7,942 bases of DNA from Chloroflexota bacterium (lineage in GTDB: Bacteria; Chloroflexota; Dormibacteria; Dormibacterales; Dormibacteraceae), in contig DMCH01000142.1 of NCBI GenBank assembly GCA_003446775.1, forward strand, positions 1,715-9,656. Reading direction: 5' to 3'. Of the stretch, positions 1 through 4,598 are shown piece by piece. A model generated the notes under the pieces. It was not told the origin of the DNA. It saw only the letters and a program-made list of their open reading frames with translations, and made no database searches. Position 1 is the stretch's first letter. Each line of letters opens with the position of its first letter. Both the position numbers and the translations under genes were made by a program.

Positions 1-362
1 GGCACCGGGTCGGGGAGATAAGCCACGAAGGGCACCACCGAGAAGTTGGAAACCGCGGCGTAGATCGGGTCGCCGGCGCCAAGCGGCACGAGGCGGCCGA
101 CCGGGACGCCGATCTCCTCGGCCACCTCCCGCTGAGCGGCAGACCAGGCTGACTCGCCCTCCTGGACGCCTCCTCCAGGTAGGGCCACCTGGCCCGGATG
201 GTCGCGTAGGTCGGCGCGCCGGCGCACGAATGGGACCATCCACCGACCGTCCGCCCGGTACAGGACGAATACCACCGCAGCCTTGCGCGCGCCTCGCCGA
301 AAGTCACCCCAGCCGTCGATCGGATGGAACAGATGTTCGAGGCGGCCCAGGAAATCAGCCAA
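1..362 (-). CDS. Nudix hydrolase, CoA pyrophosphatase-like (C-terminus outside window)
   Basis: The frame was translated by hand from the minus strand. Counting from the TTG start, residues 64-86 give a complete Nudix box: G64, E70, R78-E79, E82-E83, G85. This is the Mg-binding loop that hydrolyses nucleoside diphosphates linked to another group. Just upstream, residues 43-64 carry an R-R-R, then R-D-H-P-G-Q-V-A-L-P-G-G arrangement. It resembles the extra signature of NudL/YeaB-type CoA diphosphatases, which cut CoA to phosphopantetheine and 3',5'-ADP in the cytoplasm. The substrate is therefore a fair guess, while the superfamily is firm. An in-frame stop at 399-401 limits the start to GTG at 366-368 or TTG at 360-362; TTG is preferred because AAGAGG lies 5 bases before it. 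The gene is cut by the window edge about 35 residues after the box. It is divergent from the gene at 430. Confidence 0.88.
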   Translation of the reverse strand, partial: MADFLGRLEHLFHPIDGWGDFRRGARKAAVVFVLYRADGRWMVPFVRRRADLRDHPGQVALPGGGVQEGESAWSAAQREVAEEIGVPVGRLVPLGAGDPIYAAVSNFSVVPFVAYLPDPV

Positions 363-371
363 ATCCACCTC

Positions 372-400
372 TTGGTGAACCCGTCCGGAGCCGGTAAGCT
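372..400 (+). promoter_or_regulatory. Possible promoter for the small gene at 430
   Basis: TTGGTG at 372-377 and TAAGCT at 395-400 are separated by exactly 17 bases in the 67-base divergent gap between the Nudix gene and the gene at 430. Each hexamer matches the sigma-70-type consensus at only about half its positions, so this is a weak call resting on spacing and location. Confidence 0.25.
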
Positions 401-429
401 AGGAAAGGTAGCTGAACCACGGTAAGGAA

Positions 430-771
430 ATGATCGATCACACAAGCACACGCATCGAGCAGCAGGAAACCGCCCTGCGCCGGCAGAACCGGCGCCGGTA
501 TGCCTTTCAACGCATGTTGGAGGCGACCGACAGGGTCCTCTGGCAGCTCGAGGAGATGAACCGGGACGGTGTGAAAACCGTGCCCGCGCCCGTTCGCATC
601 GAGCTGAGGGAGGCGGTGGAGCTCATGCCCGAGCACGTCCGCGAGGCGCTCAAGGACTCGGGCCATGTGCAGGACGCTCTCGACAGCCTCTTCGAGATCC
701 AGGAGCGCCTGTTTCGCTGGCGCTTCCCGGAGTGGGACGACACCGAGCCTGACGACTTCGATTACGAGTAG
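430..771 (+). CDS. Small charged helical protein of unknown function
   Basis: I do not recognise this 113-residue protein. It begins at ATG with GGTAAGGA only about two bases upstream, closer than usual for a ribosome binding site. The sequence is rich in Arg, Glu, Gln and Leu and looks almost wholly alpha-helical. Residues 1-46 form a basic, heptad-like stretch, residues 56-98 a second amphipathic stretch, and the last 13 residues are very acidic (DDTEPDDFDYE). There is no signal peptide, membrane segment or cysteine, so it is probably cytosolic and could bind a partner or dimerise through its helices. It is transcribed away from the Nudix gene and ends 4 bases before a perfect hairpin, which supports it as a real transcription unit. 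Overlapping minus-strand frames in this interval look like shadows. Confidence 0.7.
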   Translation: MIDHTSTRIEQQETALRRQNRRRYAFQRMLEATDRVLWQLEEMNRDGVKTVPAPVRIELREAVELMPEHVREALKDSGHVQDALDSLFEIQERLFRWRFPEWDDTEPDDFDYE

Positions 772-775
772 CTAG

Positions 776-796
776 CTTCCCCACAATGTGGGGAAG
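776..796. terminator. Perfect hairpin between convergent genes, possible bidirectional terminator
   Basis: CTTCCCCACA at 776-785 is the exact reverse complement of TGTGGGGAAG at 787-796, with one base between. As RNA it would fold as a 9-bp stem with an AAU loop. It starts 4 bases after the stop codon of the gene at 430 and lies downstream of the convergent ZIP gene. There is no T-run on either side, so it is not a textbook intrinsic terminator. It may act with Rho, stabilise 3' ends, or be a protein-binding palindrome. Confidence 0.5.
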
Positions 797-822
797 TCCT
801 TCCACTGGGGCCCCCGCGCCGT

Positions 823-856
823 AGGGATGGGGAGTGTGCCCGCAGGGATGGGGAGT
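823..856. repeat. 13-base G-rich direct repeat with a 21-base period
   Basis: AGGGATGGGGAGT occurs at 823-835 and again at 844-856, separated by 8 bases. The four G-runs (824-826, 829-832, 845-847, 850-853) could in principle form a G-quadruplex with loops of 2, 12 and 2. The repeat is in the noncoding strip just beyond the ZIP stop codon. Its function is unknown. Confidence 0.75.
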
Positions 857-860
857 CGCA

Positions 861-881
861 CTAACCCGAAGCGAGGGTTAG
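861..881 (-). other. Hairpin enclosing the ZIP stop codon
   Basis: CTAACCC at 861-867 is the reverse complement of GGGTTAG at 875-881, with a 7-base loop. On the minus strand the stem includes the last codons and the TAG stop of the ZIP gene. A stem here could protect the 3' end or aid termination, although no T-run follows. With only 7 bp it could also be chance. Confidence 0.35.
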
Positions 882-1649
882 GACGAGGTCGGTGGCGTAG
901 GCGGTCAAGAAGCCAAAGAGCATTCCCCACGCGAAGACTGGTGGTGTGCTCAGCCGGCGGCCCACGTGGAAGAGCTCGTTGACGACGTAGAGCAGCGCCC
1001 CCGCGGCAATCGCGAGAAAGGCGACGTAGAGGTAGTTCGAGCTCGCGAGGTACCCGATCCAGGTGCCGATGAAGGTCGGGCCACCGCCGATCAGTCCGGC
1101 CAGCCCCAGGAAGCCCCAAGAGGCCGGCTTGGGCTCCATCGTCATCGGCGCGGCGATGCCGAAGCCCTCGGTGATGTTGTGCAGCGCGAAGCCGACCACC
1201 AGCACCCCGACGAATGCGATCGCACCCGCGCGCGCGGACTGACCGATGGCGAGACCCTCGGAAAGGTTGTGCAGGCCGAGGCCGGTGGCGATCGCGAGCG
1301 ACAGGCTGCGTGGGCTCGGTGTCTGCGCCCCGTGCTTGAGGCGGCCGAAAAGCGCGCGGTTGAAGTAGACCAGGCCCAGCAGGCCCGCGGCGATGCCGAC
1401 CGCAAAGATGAGCGCCATCCAGACAAACGGCGTTCGAGATCCGGTGCGTGCCCCGACCAGGGCGGCCTCGACCGGACCGCTGGCGTGGGAGAGGATGTCC
1501 CACAGGATGAAGATCAGGATTCCGGTTGCGAATGCGTTCAGGAAGCCCTGGACCGCCTTCGGCAAGCCATGCATACGGGCCACCGGCAGCCCCAGGAAAA
1601 TTGTGATCCCCGCGATGGCTCCGAGTAAAACCGCCGTCCCTTGGCTCAT
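861..1649 (-). CDS. ZIP family divalent metal transporter
   Basis: This 262-residue membrane protein has eight predicted transmembrane helices (roughly residues 5-22, 36-55, 74-96, 115-135, 141-166, 178-201, 205-225 and 236-258). The two ZIP metal-site helices are clear: HNLSEG at 127-132 in helix 4 and HNITEG at 157-162 in helix 5. E225 in the next-but-one helix matches the additional bridging-site glutamate seen in BbZIP-type proteins. ZIP proteins carry Zn, Fe, Mn or similar ions into the cytoplasm; which metal is used here cannot be read from sequence. The loop between helices 3 and 4 is short and nearly His-free, unlike the His-rich loop of many ZIPs. The ATG start has no Shine-Dalgarno sequence and an in-frame stop lies a few codons upstream, so a very short or absent leader is likely. 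The divergent DtxR-type regulator 22 bases away is its probable controller. Confidence 0.93.
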   Translation of the reverse strand: MSQGTAVLLGAIAGITIFLGLPVARMHGLPKAVQGFLNAFATGILIFILWDILSHASGPVEAALVGARTGSRTPFVWMALIFAVGIAAGLLGLVYFNRALFGRLKHGAQTPSPRSLSLAIATGLGLHNLSEGLAIGQSARAGAIAFVGVLVVGFALHNITEGFGIAAPMTMEPKPASWGFLGLAGLIGGGPTFIGTWIGYLASSNYLYVAFLAIAAGALLYVVNELFHVGRRLSTPPVFAWGMLFGFLTAYATDLVLTLASG

Positions 1650-1661
1650 AGTGGGTTCACA

Positions 1662-1667
1662 ATGTTA
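1662..1667 (-). promoter_or_regulatory. Possible -10 element for the ZIP gene
   Basis: On the minus strand this reads TAACAT, a TANNNT-type -10 element, 12 bases before the ZIP ATG. That would give a 5' leader of only about five bases, in keeping with the missing Shine-Dalgarno sequence. It lies within the 22-base gap shared with the regulator gene, where regulator binding could block it. The call is weak because the motif is short. Confidence 0.25.
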
Positions 1668-1671
1668 GTAC

Positions 1672-1686
1672 GTGCAAAAGGTGCAA
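1672..1686 (+). repeat. GTGCAA direct repeat giving two possible start codons
   Basis: GTGCAA occurs at 1672-1677 and 1681-1686 in the same frame, so either GTG may start the regulator. Choosing the second removes three residues. That brings the N-terminus closer to the usual DtxR length, about ten residues before the first conserved Tyr, though still longer than DtxR. Confidence 0.55.
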
Positions 1687-2379
1687 TTAGATAAGTCTAA
1701 CGAGCCGTCTGAGGTCATCTCCCGCTACCTGGAGGCGATCTATTACATGTGGTCGGAGGGCGAACCGCCCCGCAGCGCCCGCCTCGCTGACTGGCTGGGC
1801 GTGAGCCGGCCGACCGTGACCGTCGCGCTCCGCAGGATGGCGCGTGACGGGATGGTGCGCATGAACAGCCGCAAGGAGATCGGGATGACGGCCGTCGGGC
1901 GCCGGGTCGCGGAGTCGATCGTTAGGCGCCATCGCATCATGGAGCGCTGGCTGACCGACGTGCTCGGCCTCGATTGGGTGGCTGCCGACGAAGAGGCCGC
2001 CCGGCTCGAGCACGCCGTTTCCGAGAAGGTCGAACGGCGGCTTTACGAGACTCTGGGCCGTCCACGCACTTGCCCTCATGGAAATCCCATCCCCGGTCAC
2101 TCCAAGGCGTCGCCGAAGGAACGCCGACTGGCGACCCTCCAGGCGGGTGCCAGGGCGGCCATCTCCCGCGTCTCGGAAGTTGCCGAGCGCGAGGCCCCGC
2201 TCCTGCTCGCCTACCTCGACGAGCGCCGCCTGACCCCCGGCCGCAAGGTCGACGTGGTCGAGGTCGACGACGTCGGGCGCACGATCCGAATCCGGGCCGG
2301 CAAGCGCGAGGTCACCCTGAGCCACGACACCGCCGCGAAGCTTTGGGTGGTTCCGTCCGCATCGCTCAGGACGAAATAG
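1672..2379 (+). CDS. DtxR/MntR-family metal-dependent transcriptional regulator
   Basis: The 235-residue protein has the full DtxR layout. Residues 13-75 form a winged helix-turn-helix (YLEAIYYM, then ARLADWLGVSRPTVTVALRRM). Residues 80-141 form the dimerisation and metal domain ending in the family motif CPHGNPIPG (134-142). Residues 172-228 form an SH3/FeoA-like C-terminal domain. By alignment from memory to DtxR, ancillary-site residues are H87, E91 and D106 (for His79, Glu83, His98), and E113-H114 match Glu105-His106. The primary-site positions Met10 and Cys102 are R18 and A110, which is odd. Such regulators bind DNA when loaded with Fe(II) or Mn(II). An in-frame stop at 1666-1668 forces the start to GTG 1672 or GTG 1681; neither has a good ribosome site, so a leaderless message is possible. 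It is divergent from the ZIP gene and probably represses it and itself. Its end overlaps the MDR gene by 14 bases. Confidence 0.92.
   Translation: MQKVQLDKSNEPSEVISRYLEAIYYMWSEGEPPRSARLADWLGVSRPTVTVALRRMARDGMVRMNSRKEIGMTAVGRRVAESIVRRHRIMERWLTDVLGLDWVAADEEAARLEHAVSEKVERRLYETLGRPRTCPHGNPIPGHSKASPKERRLATLQAGARAAISRVSEVAEREAPLLLAYLDERRLTPGRKVDVVEVDDVGRTIRIRAGKREVTLSHDTAAKLWVVPSASLRTK
1687..1701. promoter_or_regulatory. Candidate DtxR/IdeR-type operator at the regulator's own start
   Basis: TTAGA at 1687-1691 and TCTAA at 1696-1700 form an inverted repeat about a 4-base spacer. Placed against the DtxR/IdeR box (TWAGGTTAGSCTAACCTWA), the 15 bases here match at 12 positions in the left and centre, while the right arm beyond base 1701 does not match. 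The site lies just inside the start of the regulator gene and about 40 bases from the ZIP start, well placed to block both. The consensus is established for DtxR and IdeR; its use here is inferred. Confidence 0.45.
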
Positions 2380-3415
2380 AAAGGACCACTTTGCCGAACT
2401 GTTCGGCCGCGTCGAGCCGCGTGAGCGCGGCCTGCACCTCGTCGAGCGGATAGACCGAGTCCACCACCGGGCGTAAGCCGCGGTCCACCGCCTTGAGCAA
2501 CGCCTCGAACTCCGAGGCATTCCCCATCGACGACCCGAGCAGGCTCGCCTGCCGGAAAAACAAGCGTGGCATGGTGATCTCGGCTTTGACCCCCGAGGTC
2601 GAGCCGCACGTGACTATGCGTCCGCCCATTGCGAGCGAGCGCATCGACTCTTCGAGCGTGGCCGGACCGACATGCTCGAACACCACATCGACCCCATCCT
2701 TGGTCGCCGTTCGGACTGCCTTACTGAAGTTGCTCGAGTCGAAGGCCGCCTCGGCGCCAAGTTCCAGCGCGCGTTTTCGTTTGGCTTCCGACCGGCTGGT
2801 GGCAAGCACGCGCGCGCCGATGTGCTTCGCGATCTGAATGGCCGCCACCGCCACCCCGGCTCCAGCCCCGATGACGAGGACTGTCTCGTCGGCGCGCAGC
2901 TGAGCCCGGGTGGTCAGCATCCGCCACGCCGTGAGGAATGTGAGCGGGAAGGCCGCCGCCTCCTCCCAGCTGAGACCGGCCGGCTTGCGAAACAGGTTGC
3001 GCGCGTCGATGTGGATCAGCTCGCACGCGGTGCCGTTCGAGTGCTCACCGAGCACACCGAAGCGCGGGCAGCGCACGTTCTCACCGGAGCGGCACCATTC
3101 GCATTCCCAGTCGCACAGCGTGGGGAAGATGAGCACCTCGTCTCCGGGTTTCCACGCGGGATCGCCTGACTCTTGGACGATGCCGGCGCCGTCGGCAGCG
3201 ATCACGCGCGGCGGCGTGACGCGCTGGGCCCCGTGTGCCATCCAAAGGTCGAGGTGATTGATGGATGCGGCGCGAATGGCCACGGCGACCGAACCCGGAC
3301 CGGGCCGGGTGCGAGGCCTCTCGCGGACCCTGACACCTGCCGGTCCGATCGGTTCCTCGAATACAGCTGCCCGGCCCTGACTTAGAACTGCGTGCTCAAG
3401 AGGCTCATGGGTCAC
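2366..3415 (-). CDS. Zinc-binding medium-chain dehydrogenase/reductase (quinone oxidoreductase-like)
   Basis: The 349-residue protein is a cytosolic MDR-superfamily NAD(P)H oxidoreductase. Residues 15-60 give the GroES-like start, with AASINHLDLW at 49-58. The Rossmann fold follows, with VIGAGAG at 181-187 and AAIQIAKHIGA at 191-201. A structural zinc loop is present as C101, C105, C108 and C116, spaced C-x3-C-x2-C-x7-C rather than the usual C-x2-C-x2-C-x7-C. The positions of the classical catalytic zinc ligands (Cys in GxCGSD, and His-Glu of GHE) are N53-H54 and A74-D75 here. It probably lacks catalytic zinc and may act on a quinone, enone or similar substrate; the substrate is not known. 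The start is GTG with no Shine-Dalgarno sequence. About 14 residues precede the usual MDR beginning (RAAVFEEP), with no start codon between. It is divergent from the M23 gene and overlaps the regulator gene tail-to-tail by 14 bases. Confidence 0.9.
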   Translation of the reverse strand: MTHEPLEHAVLSQGRAAVFEEPIGPAGVRVRERPRTRPGPGSVAVAIRAASINHLDLWMAHGAQRVTPPRVIAADGAGIVQESGDPAWKPGDEVLIFPTLCDWECEWCRSGENVRCPRFGVLGEHSNGTACELIHIDARNLFRKPAGLSWEEAAAFPLTFLTAWRMLTTRAQLRADETVLVIGAGAGVAVAAIQIAKHIGARVLATSRSEAKRKRALELGAEAAFDSSNFSKAVRTATKDGVDVVFEHVGPATLEESMRSLAMGGRIVTCGSTSGVKAEITMPRLFFRQASLLGSSMGNASEFEALLKAVDRGLRPVVDSVYPLDEVQAALTRLDAAEQFGKVVLSISS

Positions 3416-3424
3416 GATTTGCGA

Positions 3425-3430
3425 AACTTA
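3425..3430 (-). promoter_or_regulatory. Possible -10 element for the MDR gene
   Basis: On the minus strand this reads TAAGTT, a TANNNT-type element, 9 bases before the GTG start at 3415. The start would then be at or within a few bases of the 5' end of the message, which fits the missing Shine-Dalgarno sequence. The motif is short, so this is weak alone. Confidence 0.22.
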
Positions 3431-3432
3431 AC

Positions 3433-3462
3433 CAATCCGCCGCCCCGACGTGCGGCGGGTTG
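3433..3462. repeat. 11-bp inverted repeat in the divergent MDR/M23 promoter gap
   Basis: CCGCCGC at 3437-3443 pairs with GCGGCGG at 3452-3458 around an 8-base loop. The stem extends through one G-T wobble and three more pairs to 3433 and 3462. It occupies most of the 60-base gap between two divergent genes, so it could be an operator or a leader hairpin of the peptidase message. It is followed by a tandem TTGAACC repeat (3460-3466 and 3467-3473). Confidence 0.55.
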
Positions 3463-3475
3463 AACCTTGAACCTC

Positions 3476-4561
3476 ATGCGCATACGCCATCTGATCGCAC
3501 TCGTCGCAGTAGCGCCTCTGCTGCTGCAGAGCGTGCCCGCACAAGCGGCGCAGGCCCTTCCGCCCGGCCAGAAGCAGGGCCCCTATGTCAGGTGGTTCTA
3601 TCCAGCCCAACTTTCCTATGGCACCGTCGAGACCGGTGCGGGCGACTCTGGCTCGGGCCCGGCGGCCACCGCCTTCCTGACGCTGCCGTTCATGGGTCCG
3701 CATATCGTCACGTCGCTCTTCGACCACTGCTACCCGGATTACGGGGTCAATGGCCGCACATGCCGATACGACGGCGCGGTGGCGCAGCAAAGCGTCGGCG
3801 GACCTGACCCGGGCTTCAGCGAGGGCTATGCACAAACCCCTGGCGGCCATGACTACCTGTATTACGACGGGCATGATGGTTACGACTACGCCCTCACCTA
3901 TGAACCGGTCGCGGCGGCCGCGCCCGGGATCGTCAAGTCGGCCGGCTGGCTCGACCCCAACTGCCACACATGCTTGAGCGGGCTCACGATCGAGATCAAT
4001 CACGGCAACGGGCTGGAGTCGTTCTACGGGCATCTGTCCCGCATCGACGTCGCGAAAGGTCAGCGGGTCAGCCGCGGACAGGTCATCGGCATCTCGGGCA
4101 TGACCGGCACCGCCACCGGCCCTCACCTGCACTTCGGGATCTACGTCCTCAATCGCAGCGGCATCACTGCGATCGACCCGTACGGCTGGTCGGGCTCGTA
4201 TCCCGACCCCTGGGGCCTCGACCGGGGCGACCTGTGGATTTCCGGATCGCCGCGGTTCGCAGACGTGCCCCTGCCGTCCGTGAGTGTCACCGCGGAGCTT
4301 GACCCCAAGGACGTCAATTCGATCGACGTGTCGTGGTCGAGCCCCGGAGCCGGAAACAACTTCAAGGTCGAAGTCGTCACCCAGGACGGGCTCATGAAGC
4401 CGTGGCTGGCCCAGATCAGCGCCGGCACGGCGGTGTTCCACGGACGGCCCAACCAAACCTACTGGTTCTGGGTCTCGGTCACCACCGACCTCGGCTGGAC
4501 GGATGCCGCTGGCTCCGGCTCAGTCCAAACACCGACCGTCAAGCATGGACAGGATGTATAG
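3476..4561 (+). CDS. Secreted M23 (LytM-type) peptidase with C-terminal fibronectin-III-like domain
   Basis: The ATG at 3476 is preferred because it begins a clean signal peptide: MRIRH, a hydrophobic core to about residue 20, then SVPAQAAQA with probable cleavage at AQA. A TTG at 3467 would add three residues. The mature protein is exported. Numbered from the ATG, the M23 domain shows H133 and D137 (HDGYD), H186 (YGHLS), and H217 and H219 (GPHLHFG), the zinc ligands and catalytic histidines of LytM-like endopeptidases that cut peptidoglycan cross-links. All key residues are present, so it should be active. Between the signal and the M23 domain lie about 105 residues with two cysteines (C85, C96) and no recognised fold; C163 and C166 sit in the M23 domain. 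Residues 265-353 resemble a fibronectin-III beta-sandwich (SIDVSWSSP, TYWFWVSV), perhaps for wall binding. No lipobox or sortase signal is seen. It is 361 residues in total. Confidence 0.88.
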   Translation: MRIRHLIALVAVAPLLLQSVPAQAAQALPPGQKQGPYVRWFYPAQLSYGTVETGAGDSGSGPAATAFLTLPFMGPHIVTSLFDHCYPDYGVNGRTCRYDGAVAQQSVGGPDPGFSEGYAQTPGGHDYLYYDGHDGYDYALTYEPVAAAAPGIVKSAGWLDPNCHTCLSGLTIEINHGNGLESFYGHLSRIDVAKGQRVSRGQVIGISGMTGTATGPHLHFGIYVLNRSGITAIDPYGWSGSYPDPWGLDRGDLWISGSPRFADVPLPSVSVTAELDPKDVNSIDVSWSSPGAGNNFKVEVVTQDGLMKPWLAQISAGTAVFHGRPNQTYWFWVSVTTDLGWTDAAGSGSVQTPTVKHGQDV

Positions 4562-4583
4562 CAGGCGGCCCCACCACCGACTC

Positions 4584-4589
4584 TAGAAT
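4584..4589 (+). promoter_or_regulatory. -10 element and likely leaderless start for the acyl-CoA reductase gene
   Basis: TAGAAT differs from TATAAT at one base and ends 9 bases before the TTG start at 4599. Transcription would begin at about 4596-4599, giving a leaderless or nearly leaderless message. There is no Shine-Dalgarno sequence and no convincing -35 element. The TAG within the motif is also the in-frame stop that rules out a longer protein. Confidence 0.42.
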
Positions 4590-4598
4590 CACCACGTC

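Noticed and set aside
355..666. Minus-strand frame of 103 codons overlapping the Nudix start and the small gene
   Set aside because: It conflicts with the divergent arrangement of two better-supported genes and has no recognised motif.
807..814. GGGGCCCC palindrome in the gap before ZIP
   Set aside because: Eight bases of self-complementary G/C are expected by chance in DNA of this composition, and no loop is available for a hairpin.
966..1628. Plus-strand frame of 220 codons opposite the ZIP gene
   Set aside because: The opposite strand gives a clear eight-helix ZIP protein with both metal motifs. This frame is a charged low-complexity shadow.
2366..3415. Classical zinc alcohol dehydrogenase with catalytic zinc
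   Set aside because: The positions of the catalytic Cys and His-Glu are N53-H54 and A74-D75, so only the structural zinc loop is supported.
3428..4456. Open frame of 342 codons on the minus strand
   Set aside because: It is antisense to the M23 peptidase, which has a signal peptide and complete zinc motifs. The antisense translation has no recognisable domain.
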